A DNA stretch of 64,000 bases, from contig NZ_BONW01000021.1 in the NCBI RefSeq assembly GCF_016862915.1, positions 372,001 to 436,000 on the forward strand, read 5' to 3'. This document shows positions 17,825 through 26,894 of this stretch, piece by piece. This DNA is from Plantactinospora endophytica. GTDB taxonomy: Bacteria > Actinomycetota > Actinomycetes > Mycobacteriales > Micromonosporaceae. The notes beneath the pieces are model-generated. The model did not search any database. It was not told the DNA's origin and worked only from the letters and a program-made list of their open reading frames with translations. Made by a program: the position numbers and the translations under genes. Numbering within the stretch: the first letter of the stretch is position 1; each line of letters opens with the position of its first letter.

Positions 17825-19084
17825 TCACTGTTGGCGAGTCGCGGAGTCCGCCGATGGCCCGGCCGCCTCGCGGCGACCATCTCCGCGAGCCGACCCCGCC
17901 CGCCGCGCCACCGGCACCTCCGGCACGTCGGCCACCACCGGCCCGAACTCCGGCGCATCGGCCACCATCGCCGCGAACCCCGGCGCGTCGGCCACCACCG
18001 GCCTGAACTCCGGCGCATCCGCCATCACCGGCCTGAACTCCGGCGCGTCGGCCACCATCGGCCCGATCTCCGGCGCATCGGTCGACGGCGCCGGCTGGGG
18101 CGCTCGTCGGGACAGTCGACGACGCGTCCACTCGGCCGACACCGCGACGGCCGGCAGGAGCAGGTCGACAAGGGTCAGCAGCAGCCGGGACACGACGGTG
18201 GCAACCAGCGCGGCGGGCTGGGCGACGGTCGGCCCGAGCAACAGGGGCAGGGCCACCTCCCGGGGGCCGACCCCGGCCGGGGCGACGGCCAGCAGGAACC
18301 CGACGGACCACGAACCGGCGAATGCGCCGATCGAGCGGAGCAACAGGTCGGGGCCGTCCACTCCGAGGTCGGTCAGGAGCAGCCAGAGGTGCGTACCGTA
18401 GCCGAGCCAGGTCGCCAGCGACCAGCCGACGGCCCTGCCGACGCCGCGCGGGGAGAGCGGCCGGGGCATCGGATCGCGGCGGGCCAGCCGGAGCAGCCGG
18501 GCGAGGATCCGGTTGAGCAGCGGCGGCCAGAGCAGCACCAGCACCAGCGGTACGGCCAGCAGGGTCCACCGGTAACCGACGACAGCTCCGTCGCCCAGCA
18601 CCAACAGGGCGATCGCGGTGAGCAGCAGGCCGGTGCCCAGCGTGATCAGCATGGCCAGTAACGCCGCCACGGCCGACGTCCGCCCCGGCACTCCGTACGC
18701 CCGTGCGAGGCGGGCCTGGAGCAGGATCGGCCAGACCTTGCCGGGCAGGTACTTCGCCAACTGCCCGACGAAGAAGATCCGCGCCGTGCCGTACCACGGC
18801 AGGTCGGCGCCGAAGTCCGTCAGGATCGCCCGCCAGGCCAGGCAGCCGCAGAGTCCTCCGACGGCGGCGGCCAGCCCGGCCAGCACCAGGCCCGGTACGG
18901 AGAGCGCACCGAGTACGCCCGAGAACTCGTTCCACCGTCCCGCCACTGCCCAGCCGACGAAACCGAGGAGTACGGCGGTCACCACGACCTGGCCGGCTCG
19001 CCGCGCCAGGCGCCACCTGCCGGATCCACGCGGCACCACGGCACGGACGATACTCGCCGTAATGCCACCACCCCGGAGAGCCAC
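17825..19084 (-). CDS. Flippase-like / lysylphosphatidylglycerol synthase transmembrane (UPF0104) protein
   Basis: About 419 residues with GTG 19084 as the likely start, though the ribosome binding site is weak and a start further in is possible. Seven to eight transmembrane helices span about 25-345. The family signature GQLAKYLPGKVWP and the later PAGVGPREVALPLLL are both present. This matches the membrane part of MprF and the AglD-like proteins found beside glycosyltransferases. The last 75 residues are five decapeptide repeats (DAPEFRPVVA type) and a basic tail. It heads the flippase-GT4-methyltransferase run and may move or support the lipid-linked substrate. Confidence 0.83.
   Translation of the reverse strand: MALRGGGITASIVRAVVPRGSGRWRLARRAGQVVVTAVLLGFVGWAVAGRWNEFSGVLGALSVPGLVLAGLAAAVGGLCGCLAWRAILTDFGADLPWYGTARIFFVGQLAKYLPGKVWPILLQARLARAYGVPGRTSAVAALLAMLITLGTGLLLTAIALLVLGDGAVVGYRWTLLAVPLVLVLLWPPLLNRILARLLRLARRDPMPRPLSPRGVGRAVGWSLATWLGYGTHLWLLLTDLGVDGPDLLLRSIGAFAGSWSVGFLLAVAPAGVGPREVALPLLLGPTVAQPAALVATVVSRLLLTLVDLLLPAVAVSAEWTRRRLSRRAPQPAPSTDAPEIGPMVADAPEFRPVMADAPEFRPVVADAPGFAAMVADAPEFGPVVADVPEVPVARRAGSARGDGRREAAGPSADSATRQQ
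17931..18080 (+). repeat. 5 x 30-bp tandem repeat in the flippase-like gene
   Basis: Five 30-bp units follow each other without gaps from 17931, differing by only a few bases each. On the minus strand they encode the decapeptide DAPEFRPVVA and variants in the cytoplasmic tail. Confidence 0.93.
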
Positions 19085-19123
19085 GCGGCGCTCGGCGGTA
19101 CCGCTCAGGCTCCGCGACCACGC

Positions 19124-19292
19124 CGGCTCAGCCGACGCCGCGAACCGGCTCCGGAACTCGACCACATCGACGTAGCGGCCGATATCGCAAACCGGCTCCG
19201 GCAAGTACGACCGACCCGGCCCGGCCGACGCCGCGAACCGGCTGCGGCGACACGACCGATCCGGCTCAGCCGACGTCCCAGACCGGCTCCGG
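19124..19292 (+). repeat. Degenerate repeats copying the 3' end of the ABC-F gene
   Basis: A roughly 25-base segment (GCCGACG...GAACCGGCTCCGG type) recurs near 19124, 19172, 19214 and 19261. The last copy is the true end of the ABC-F coding sequence, including its stop; the others lie in the gap between it and the flippase-like gene. They look like tandem copies of the gene end that have drifted. Confidence 0.65.
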
Positions 19293-20963
19293 CGTCTCGA
19301 CCACCTCGCCGTCGCCCCGGAAGAGCAGGAACCGCTCGAACGACCGGGTGAACCACCGGTCGTGGGTGACCGCCAGCACGGTCCCGTCGAACGCCAGCAG
19401 CCCGGCCTCCAGGGCCTCGGCCGAGGCCAGGTCCAGGTTGTCGGTCGGCTCGTCCAGCAGCAGCAGGGTCGCGCCGGAGAGTTCCAGCAGCAGGACCAGG
19501 AACCGCGCCTGCTGGCCGCCGGAGAGCGTGCCGAACCGCTGGTCGCCCTGGCCGGCCAACTCGTACCGGTTCAGCGCCTTCATCGCGGTGTGCCGGTCCA
19601 TCCCGGCCCGGTGGTCGTCGCCCCGCCACAGCACCTCGACCAGGGTCTTGTCGAGCAACTCCGGCCGGTCGTGGGTCTGCGAGAAGTGGCCGGGCCGTAC
19701 CCGGGCACCCAACCGGGCCGTCCCGCCGTGCCGGACCGGGGCCAGCGCCGGGCCGCCGTCGACCGGACCGTTGGCCGGGTCCGGGTCGGTGCCGCCCCGG
19801 GCGAGCAGGCGGAGGAAGTGCGATTTCCCCGTACCGTTGGCGCCGAGCACGGCGACCCGGTCGCCGTACCAGACCTCCAGGTCGAACGGGAACGTGAGAT
19901 CGTCCAGCTCGACCTGCTCGCAGACGATCGACCGCTTGCCGGTACGCCCGCCGGTCAGCCGCATCCGGATGTCCTGGTCCTTCGGCGGCACGGGCGGCGG
20001 CCCGGCCTCCTCGAACTTGCGCAGTCGGGTCTGCGCCGCCTGGTAGCGGGAGGCCATCCCGTCGTTGTACGCCGCCTTCTGTTTGTACATCAGCATCAGC
20101 TCGCGCAGCTTCTGGTGCTCCTCGTCCCAGCGGCGGCGCCGCTCCTCCAGCCGGTCGTGCCGGGCGAGCCGGGCCTCGTGCCAACTGCCGAAGCCGCCCG
20201 GGTGCACCCAGGCGCTGCCGCCCTCCACCGCGACCACCCGGTCGGCCGTCCGCGCCAGCAGTTCGCGGTCGTGCGAGACGTAGAGCACCGACTTCGCCGA
20301 CTCCCGCAGCCGCCCTTCCAGCCAGCGCTTGCCCGGCACGTCGAGGAAGTTGTCCGGCTCGTCGAGCAGCAGCACCGCGTCGGTGCCGCGCAGCAGCAGT
20401 TCCAGGGCGAACCGCTTCTGCTGACCGCCGGAGAGCGTGCGTACCGGCCGTTCACGAGTCTTCTCCCAGGGCAGGTCCAGCACGATCGTGGAGACGGTGT
20501 CGAAGAGCACCTCGGCGTCGTAGCCGCCGGCCTCGCCCCACGCGCCCAGCGCCTCCGCGTACCCGAGTTGGGCCTTGCCGGCGGCGCTGCTGAACTTGCC
20601 GCGCACCTCGGCGGCGTGCAGCGCCGTCTCGGCCGCCGCCAGCCGCTCCCCCGCCGTGCGCAGCCCGGGTGACGAGAGCGAGAGTACGAGGTCGTGCAGC
20701 GTCGACTCGTCGCCGATCATGCCGATGAACTGCCGCATCACGCCCAGCCCGCCGGAGCGGGCGATGGTGCCGGCACGGGTGGGCAGATCGCCGGCCACCA
20801 TCTTCAGCAGAGTGGTCTTGCCGGCGCCGTTCGGCCCGACCAGGGCGATCTTGGCGCCCTCGCCGACCCGGAAGGAGACGTCGGCGAACAACTGCCGGCC
20901 GTCCGGCAGGATGTGCCCGACTCCGGCGACGTCCACATAACCCACGTCGGCATAGTGCCGCAA
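19266..20963 (-). CDS. ABC-F family ATP-binding protein
   Basis: About 565 residues with two ABC ATPase domains and no membrane part. First Walker A: GPNGAGKT, with signature LSGGQQKR and Walker B LLLDEPDNFLD. Second: GANGTGKS, LSGGQQAR and LLLDEPTDNLD. The arginine-rich linker (RLEERRRRWDEE...MYKQKAAYNDGMASRY) joins them, as in ribosome-acting ABC-F factors. I start at TTG 20963 behind GGGGGCGG; GTG 20945 is possible. ABC-F proteins free stalled ribosomes or protect them from antibiotics. The family also includes many housekeeping members, so resistance cannot be claimed. Confidence 0.9.
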   Translation of the reverse strand: MRHYADVGYVDVAGVGHILPDGRQLFADVSFRVGEGAKIALVGPNGAGKTTLLKMVAGDLPTRAGTIARSGGLGVMRQFIGMIGDESTLHDLVLSLSSPGLRTAGERLAAAETALHAAEVRGKFSSAAGKAQLGYAEALGAWGEAGGYDAEVLFDTVSTIVLDLPWEKTRERPVRTLSGGQQKRFALELLLRGTDAVLLLDEPDNFLDVPGKRWLEGRLRESAKSVLYVSHDRELLARTADRVVAVEGGSAWVHPGGFGSWHEARLARHDRLEERRRRWDEEHQKLRELMLMYKQKAAYNDGMASRYQAAQTRLRKFEEAGPPPVPPKDQDIRMRLTGGRTGKRSIVCEQVELDDLTFPFDLEVWYGDRVAVLGANGTGKSHFLRLLARGGTDPDPANGPVDGGPALAPVRHGGTARLGARVRPGHFSQTHDRPELLDKTLVEVLWRGDDHRAGMDRHTAMKALNRYELAGQGDQRFGTLSGGQQARFLVLLLELSGATLLLLDEPTDNLDLASAEALEAGLLAFDGTVLAVTHDRWFTRSFERFLLFRGDGEVVETPEPVWDVG

Positions 20964-21041
20964 CAGCCGCCCCCGGCAACAGCGGGTTTCGACGCCGGAC
21001 CTGCCCGACCCGTCATCGCGGATGACGCGACGGTCACCGGA

Positions 21042-21119
21042 TCGCCCGACCGTCAGCAGATCGCCCGACGGTCCAGCGGATTGCCCGACCGTCAGCAGAT
21101 GACGCGACGGTCCAGCGGA
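21042..21119 (+). repeat. 2 x 39-bp tandem repeat
   Basis: Two 39-bp units (21042-21080 and 21081-21119) differ by a few bases, and partial copies flank them. They fill the gap between the RsmC-like gene and the ABC-F gene and stay open in frame with the latter, which makes an over-long start call there easy. Confidence 0.8.
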
Positions 21120-21130
21120 TCGGACGACGG

Positions 21131-21745
21131 TCAGCGGGTGAGCCTCAGCACCCGGTAGCCCTTCTGGCTGGCATGCCGCTCGACCCGCCAGCCCTGCTCG
21201 ACGAGCCAGCGCTGGAGCGAGTCGCCGCCGAGATGCCGGGCCACCACCAGCCACGCCACGCCGTCCGGCGCCAGCCGGGGCAGCCAGCGCCGCAGCATGG
21301 CGTGCAGCTCGTCCTTGCCGACCCGGATGGGTGGGTTCGACCACAGTTGTGCGATGGAGAGGTCGTCGGGCACCTCGTCCGGCGCGGCGACGCGTACCCG
21401 GTCGGCGAGGCCGAGCCGCTGGGCGTTCTCGGTGGTGAGTTCGCGGGCCCGGGCGTTGACGTCCACCGCCCAGACCGTCGCGGTGGTCGCCCGACTGGCG
21501 AGCACGCAGGTGATCGGCCCGTACCCGCAGCCCAGGTCGAGCAGTACACCGGTGGTCTCCGGACCGGGCAGCTCGGCCTTGCGCAGCAGTACCGCGGTGC
21601 CCGAATCGAGCCGATCGGCGGAGAAGACCCCGGCCGAAGAGCTCAGCGAGTAGTCGCGGCCCTCGACGGAGAACGCCACCGTACGCCGGTCGGCGCTGGT
21701 CGCGGGCTCGGTGCTGAAATAGTGGTCGCCGGTCACGTCACGCAT
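21131..21745 (-). CDS. RsmC-like class I methyltransferase
   Basis: 204 residues from ATG 21745. The SAM site is VLLDLGCGYGPI (about 66-77) and the target-base motif is SNPPIRVGK (about 134-142), as in RsmC/RlmG enzymes that methylate guanine N2 in rRNA. The opening YFSTEPATSADRRTV and GVFSADRLDSGT are also typical of this small actinobacterial form, which keeps only the catalytic half of E. coli RsmC. Substrate is by family resemblance. It is read divergently from the long proline-rich gene. Confidence 0.88.
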   Translation of the reverse strand: MRDVTGDHYFSTEPATSADRRTVAFSVEGRDYSLSSSAGVFSADRLDSGTAVLLRKAELPGPETTGVLLDLGCGYGPITCVLASRATTATVWAVDVNARARELTTENAQRLGLADRVRVAAPDEVPDDLSIAQLWSNPPIRVGKDELHAMLRRWLPRLAPDGVAWLVVARHLGGDSLQRWLVEQGWRVERHASQKGYRVLRLTR

Positions 21746-21884
21746 TCTCGCCTACCGCGTCGGCGCCCGCGCCGGTGGTCGTACTCGGGGCCCTGCCCGT
21801 CTTCCGGGCAAATGCCCACTCTCTCACCAACTGTGACTCATCCGTGGAGGCGCGCCGTTCGGCATTTCCGTTACCCTGTGCGAC

Positions 21885-24800
21885 ATGGTTTATGGGCGCG
21901 GACCCGGACCGGGCGGCGGGCCGCCACGGTCTCGACGAGATCCCGCCGATCAGCCTTCGGCCGATTCGGATCCGGTGGCCGGTCCGCCACCGGGGCGGGC
22001 CGGCCGGCGCCGGTCTGGAGGCGACCGGCCGGACCCGCTGCCAGCGGCAACCCGGTTCGGTCCGTCCACTCCGGAGCCTTCCGGCCCCGACTCCTCCGCC
22101 GGCTGGTCGATCGACGCCCCGGGGCGCTCCGCCGACCGTCCAGGTCGGTCAACAGCCTCTCCCGACCGCTCTCCCGAGGCACCCGGCCGATACCCGGAGC
22201 CGCAGGGCCGGCACGCGGACGGGCCACCCGGGCGACGCCCCGACGGACCAACCCACGGCCGGTACGCCGACACCCCACCCGCGCACGCCCTGGACGACCG
22301 CGTCCACGCCCCGGACCACCGCAGCCGTGGACTGGACGACCGTGGTCGCGGGCTGGACGGCCCTGGTCGCGCACCGGACGGGCCACCCGGGTACGGCCCG
22401 GACGGACCTGGACGGTCGGCAGAGACCCCCGGCCGTTCTCGGCGCGCTCGACACGGCGCTGGGGAACCTGACATCCCCGGATTGGGTCACGGCTATCCGC
22501 CGGCAGACATTCCCGGTCGTGACCCATTGTCACCGCCCGGTGGCCGGAACCGCGATCGTTCAGCGGTGGACCCCCCCGGTCACGACCGGCTGCCCCCGGT
22601 CGGCCCGACGCACGCCGCGCGCCCGGCCGGCGCCGGGCGCCATCTGGCCGCACCGGTGGACGGGCCGCCGCACGCTATCCGCCCCGCTCCGGGAGCCGGC
22701 CGGCCCGCCACCGCCGACCGACCCGCCCCAGACGACCGGATGGGCCCGGGAAGCCGGCCCGGACCGGACGACCGGATGGGCCCGGGAAGCCGGCCCGGAC
22801 CGGACGACCGAATGAACCCGGGTGGCCGAACCGGACCGGACAACCACATCGGTGCCGGCAACCGGCTCGCACCCGACGACCGGATGGCCCCCGGCGACCG
22901 GCCTCGACCGGGCGACCGGATGGGCCCCGGCAGTCGGCCGATACCGGGCAGCAGGATCGCCCCCGACGACCGACCCGGTCCCGACAGCAGGCCCGGCTCT
23001 GGCGGTCGTCCGAACCGGGCGGGTGGCCGGCCAGGCCCGGACGCGGGTGGCCGGCCAGGCCCGGACGGGCCGGTCTCGGGCGCCGAGCCGTTCGGCTCGC
23101 CCCGCAGCGTTTCGGGTCCGGCCGCACCCGGGATCGCCGATTCCCGCGAGCGTGGTCCGGTGGGCCGACGCCGGGCCCAGACCGATTCCCCACTGCCACC
23201 CGACGGTCCGTACCGGCCGGGTTCCGGGGAGGGGCCGCTCGCCGGGACACGGCCCGCCCCGGCGCCACGGCAGCGTCGCGCTCCCTCGGACGATCGGAAC
23301 GCTCTCCGGCCCGGCCCTCCCGAGCCCGCCGCACCACGCGGTGGACGGCGCAGGGCCGCCGACGATCCGGCGGACCGTACCGGTGACCGGGGCACCCCGG
23401 CCGGCCCGCCGCTGGACCGGGCAACGCCGCTGCGTCCAGGGCACGAGAATCCGGGCGTACGCCGTCCCGGCGGGCCCGCCCGCTCCGAGGCACCCGCCGA
23501 CCGGGCAGGTACCCGTGGACCCGCCGGACCGGCCCGCTCCGGCCCGCCCCCGACGTCCGGCGGGGCACCGCCGGAGCCGCCACGAACCCGATCGGGAGGT
23601 CCCGGCCCGACCGCCCTGCCCCGGCCCGACGCCGAGCCGGGCAGGCCGGGACAGGTCGGCCCGCCGGCCGGACGCCGATCCAGGAACGCCGGAACTCCAC
23701 CGGGCCCGTCGGGCGGCCCGCGTCCAGGTATGGCACCGGACCGCGCACCCGGCTCACCCGCCGGGCCACGCTCGGGACCGCCCGGGCCGGCACCGGTCGA
23801 CCGAGCCCCAGGCTCACCCGCCGGCCCACGCTCTGGGCCACCCGGCACCCCGCCACTCGACCGAGCCCCGGGCTCGCCCGCCGGTGCGCGATCCGGGCCC
23901 ACGCCGGACCGTGCACCACGATCACCCGCCGGGCCACAGTCCGGCCCACGCTCCGGGCCGCCCGTCGGCCCGCGCACCGGGCCACCCGGTGCCGCACCAC
24001 CGAACTCACCCGCCGGACCACGTGCCGGCGCCTCACCCGCCGGACCCCGTACCGGTGGCTCCGCACCGGAGCGCGCGGCGCGATCGGCCGCCGACCCACG
24101 CTCCGGACCACCGGGCAACGCGCCACTCGACCGGGCCCCGGGGTCACCCGCCGGGCCACGCAGCGGACCCCCACTCGACCGGCCGGCTGGCCCGCGCGGC
24201 GGACCGCCACTCGACCGTGCTCCCGGCTCACCCGCCGGACCGCGCTCCGGACCACCGGCCGGAGCCGGCCGGCCAGGGCCGTCGGGGCAGGGCGGTCGTA
24301 CCGGGCCATCCGCCGCCGCGTCCCCGGCGTCCCCGGCCCGCGCCCCGGAGCGGGCGCCCAAGTCGGCCGCGTCCGTTCCGCCCGCTCCGGCGCCGGCCAC
24401 CACACCAGGGAAACCGGCTCCCGGCTCGGCCCTCGCCATCGTCGCGTCGCCGTCCGGCGGCGCCGGCACACCGGCTCGGAGCAGCAAGCGGACCTGGCAG
24501 TTGGTGATCGGCTCGCTCGGCGTACTGCTCCTGCTCGGTATCTGCGGGCTCAGTTCCTATTTCTTCGTGGTCGACGAACCCGTCGGGCGGGACTCCCGGG
24601 CGGCCGACGGTGCCGACGCGGTCGCCGCACCTCGGGACATCAGCTCGCGTACCGCCGACCCGACCCCGCTGACCGTCAAGGAGGTCTTCCCGGACGGCAA
24701 GCAGGTGCCGATCGACATCGACCAGAGCCCGTACGACCTGCTGAAGACCCAGGAGTCGGAGGACTGCAAGCTCGTCGCCGACGGCCAGGTGGCCACCGTA

Positions 24801-25211
24801 CTGGCCGATGCCGGGTGCAGTCAGTTCGTCCGTGGCACCGTACGCTCGCCCACCGGCTCGTACGTCGCGACCGCCGGGATAGTGAACCTGGCCGACGAGG
24901 CGGGCGCGACGTCGGCACGCGAGAAGATCAAACCGATCGTGGACGGTCGGAAGGGGCGGTTCCTCGGGCTGTCCGCCGGCCGGGACACCGACGCCGTCAC
25001 GGCCGCCTCGGCACAGGCCGGCTGGCACGTCCGCGGACACTTCCTGATCTACTGCGTCGTCGCCAAGACCGACGGCAAGACCATCGGCGAGGATGACCTG
25101 TTCGCCCGGCAGATCCTCTCCGACATGATCGAGGTGCACCTGCGGGGCAAGGTGCTCGACCGGCGCACCATCGCCTCGTCGGCGCCACCCAGCCCCACAC
25201 AGTCCGACTGA
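21885..25211 (+). CDS. Very long Pro/Arg/Gly-rich single-span membrane protein
   Basis: 1,108 residues from ATG 21885. Residues 1 to about 865 are disordered, rich in Pro, Gly, Arg, Asp and Ser. They include 12-residue repeats (DDRMGPGSRPGP) near 283-318 and many DRAPGSPAGPRSGPPG-like repeats near 620-800. One transmembrane helix follows at about 870-893 (LVIGSLGVLLLLGICGLSSYFF), then a folded external domain of about 210 residues (YDLLKTQESEDCKLVADGQ, FLIYCVVAKTDG) with three cysteines. It resembles actinobacterial proteins with a long cytoplasmic disordered arm and a small extracytoplasmic domain, function unknown. No partner gene is near. Confidence 0.75.
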   Translation: MVYGRGPGPGGGPPRSRRDPADQPSADSDPVAGPPPGRAGRRRSGGDRPDPLPAATRFGPSTPEPSGPDSSAGWSIDAPGRSADRPGRSTASPDRSPEAPGRYPEPQGRHADGPPGRRPDGPTHGRYADTPPAHALDDRVHAPDHRSRGLDDRGRGLDGPGRAPDGPPGYGPDGPGRSAETPGRSRRARHGAGEPDIPGLGHGYPPADIPGRDPLSPPGGRNRDRSAVDPPGHDRLPPVGPTHAARPAGAGRHLAAPVDGPPHAIRPAPGAGRPATADRPAPDDRMGPGSRPGPDDRMGPGSRPGPDDRMNPGGRTGPDNHIGAGNRLAPDDRMAPGDRPRPGDRMGPGSRPIPGSRIAPDDRPGPDSRPGSGGRPNRAGGRPGPDAGGRPGPDGPVSGAEPFGSPRSVSGPAAPGIADSRERGPVGRRRAQTDSPLPPDGPYRPGSGEGPLAGTRPAPAPRQRRAPSDDRNALRPGPPEPAAPRGGRRRAADDPADRTGDRGTPAGPPLDRATPLRPGHENPGVRRPGGPARSEAPADRAGTRGPAGPARSGPPPTSGGAPPEPPRTRSGGPGPTALPRPDAEPGRPGQVGPPAGRRSRNAGTPPGPSGGPRPGMAPDRAPGSPAGPRSGPPGPAPVDRAPGSPAGPRSGPPGTPPLDRAPGSPAGARSGPTPDRAPRSPAGPQSGPRSGPPVGPRTGPPGAAPPNSPAGPRAGASPAGPRTGGSAPERAARSAADPRSGPPGNAPLDRAPGSPAGPRSGPPLDRPAGPRGGPPLDRAPGSPAGPRSGPPAGAGRPGPSGQGGRTGPSAAASPASPARAPERAPKSAASVPPAPAPATTPGKPAPGSALAIVASPSGGAGTPARSSKRTWQLVIGSLGVLLLLGICGLSSYFFVVDEPVGRDSRAADGADAVAAPRDISSRTADPTPLTVKEVFPDGKQVPIDIDQSPYDLLKTQESEDCKLVADGQVATVLADAGCSQFVRGTVRSPTGSYVATAGIVNLADEAGATSAREKIKPIVDGRKGRFLGLSAGRDTDAVTAASAQAGWHVRGHFLIYCVVAKTDGKTIGEDDLFARQILSDMIEVHLRGKVLDRRTIASSAPPSPTQSD
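22731..22838 (+). repeat. 3 x 36-bp in-frame repeat
   Basis: Two identical 36-bp units (22731-22766 and 22767-22802) and a third, diverged one (22803-22838) encode the 12-residue DDRMGPGSRPGP repeat of the long disordered protein. Confidence 0.9.
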
Positions 25212-25356
25212 CCACGTCCCGGCCCCCGGACACCCTCGGAACGCCGAGCCGGGCCACCGGGGACGCCGAGCCGGGGCACCGAGGGCACCGACCCGGTTCG
25301 CCGGAAGCAGCGCGAAGCCGGGGCGGGACTCCGGCCGGGACGAGACTCCGGCCGGT

Positions 25357-26202
25357 TCAGGCCGAGGCGGTGAGCCGGAGTCGACGGGTACGCAGTGCGC
25401 GGTCGGCGTACTCCGCCGGGTCGGCGGGATAGCCGACCGCGACCAGGGTCAGCCCGTGCGGCGGTACGACGCTCACCTCGCTGGCCCGCTCCCGGCGCCC
25501 CAGCAGGCCACCGGGCCAGTCGACCGGGCGTCGCCCGTCCCCGGCCACCAGCATCGCCCCGACCAGGCTGCGCACCATCGACTGGCAGAACGCGTCGGCC
25601 TGCACGGTCGCCACCAGCACACCGTCCGGCTCCCGCCGCCAGTCCAGCCGGGTCAGTTCCCGGATCGTCGTGGCGTGCTCCTTGCGCCGGCAGTACGCCG
25701 CGAAGTCGTGCTCGCCGACCAGCCCCGCAGCGGCCTCGTTCAACGCCGTCAGGTCCAGCGGGCGGGGCCAGGCGAGCACCTCGTGCCGGCGCAGCGGCTC
25801 GGCCCCGTACGGGGCGTCGGTGACCCGGTACTCGTAGCGCCGGAAGGTGGCCGAGAACCGGGCGTCGAACGCGGCCGGTACCTCGGTGACCGCCCGCACC
25901 CGGACGTCCGGCGGAAGCAGCCCGGCGAGCCGGCGCAGCAGCGTGTCCGCCCACTGCCGCCACACCTCGGTCGGCAGGTCCAGGTGACAGACCTGCCCGC
26001 TGGCGTGCACTCCGGCGTCGGTACGCCCGGCCACGGTCAGCCCGGTGGCCCGCCCCGGCCCGAGGATCCTGGTCAGCTCCTCGACCAGTACCCCGGCGAC
26101 GGTACGTCGACCGGGCTGGGCGGCCCAGCCGGAGAAGTCACCGCCGTCGTAGGCGACGTCCAGGCGTACCCGGGTCTGCTCTTCATCCACCTCGTGCTCC
26201 AC
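25357..26202 (-). CDS. truA: tRNA pseudouridine synthase A
   Basis: TruA converts uridines 38-40 of the tRNA anticodon arm to pseudouridine. The 281-residue protein has the catalytic Asp in AGRTDAGVHA (about 59-68), the N-terminal YDGGDFSGWA and the C-terminal GDGRRPVDWPG. It lies 69 bases after rplQ, the position usual in actinobacteria, so it probably ends the alpha operon. The 145 bases downstream hold short GC-rich direct repeats and no gene. Confidence 0.95.
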   Translation of the reverse strand: MEHEVDEEQTRVRLDVAYDGGDFSGWAAQPGRRTVAGVLVEELTRILGPGRATGLTVAGRTDAGVHASGQVCHLDLPTEVWRQWADTLLRRLAGLLPPDVRVRAVTEVPAAFDARFSATFRRYEYRVTDAPYGAEPLRRHEVLAWPRPLDLTALNEAAAGLVGEHDFAAYCRRKEHATTIRELTRLDWRREPDGVLVATVQADAFCQSMVRSLVGAMLVAGDGRRPVDWPGGLLGRRERASEVSVVPPHGLTLVAVGYPADPAEYADRALRTRRLRLTASA

Positions 26203-26271
26203 GGCCGGCTCCAGATATGCCGCAGCCCGACACCCCCGCGGGGATGCCGGGCCCGGCGTCGTTCCTCGGTG

Positions 26272-26826
26272 TTACTTGTTGTCCGCCTCGTCGGTGTCCT
26301 CGCGGGCCTCCGGGGTGTCGCCGGAGCGCGACTCCGGCGCCTCGGCGTCCTGGTCGGCGGCCGACGAGGAACGCGGGGTCTCCTCGTCCGGGGCGAGCGC
26401 CTCGACCTTGTCCTGCTGCGCCGCCTTGCGGGCGGCGGTCTTCTTCGCCGGCGCCGGCGGCGCCTCGACCAGTTCCTCGACCAGCTCGATGATCGCCATC
26501 GGCGCGTTGTCACCCTTGCGCGGGACCGTCTTCACGATCCGGGTGTAGCCACCGGGGCGGTTGGCGAACCGGGGGGCGATCTGGTCGAACAGGGTGAAGA
26601 CCACGTCCTTGTCCCGTACGACGGTCAGCACCCGGCGCCGGGACGCCAGGTCACCCCGCTTGGCCTTGGTGATGAGCTGCTCCGCGAGCGGGCGGAGCCG
26701 CTTGGCCTTGGTCTGGGTGGTGGTGATGCGGCCGTGCTGGAACAGCGCGGTGGCCAGGTTGGCCAGGATCATCCGCTCGTGCGCGGGGCTACCGCCGAGG
26801 CGGGGGCCCTTGGTGGGCGTGGGCAT
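26272..26826 (-). CDS. rplQ: 50S ribosomal protein L17
   Basis: L17 sits near the exit of the peptide tunnel. The N-terminal 118 residues are the conserved protein ([27 protein letters not shown]). A further 65 residues rich in Ala, Lys, Glu and Ser follow, with a basic patch ([17 protein letters not shown]) and then an acidic end. That tail is longer than in most bacteria and probably disordered. Start ATG 26826, 68 bases after rpoA. Confidence 0.97.
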   Translation of the reverse strand: MPTPTKGPRLGGSPAHERMILANLATALFQHGRITTTQTKAKRLRPLAEQLITKAKRGDLASRRRVLTVVRDKDVVFTLFDQIAPRFANRPGGYTRIVKTVPRKGDNAPMAIIELVEELVEAPPAPAKKTAARKAAQQDKVEALAPDEETPRSSSAADQDAEAPESRSGDTPEAREDTDEADNK

Positions 26827-26894
26827 TCTTGGTGCTCCTCAATAGTGGGTGGCCGGATCTCCAGTGGGTGGCCGGATCTCCGGCTAGCCCCGGA

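Noticed and set aside
19266-20963. Dedicated antibiotic-resistance ABC-F gene
   Set aside because: The protein is a clear ABC-F member, but no antibiotic biosynthesis genes lie nearby and housekeeping members look alike.
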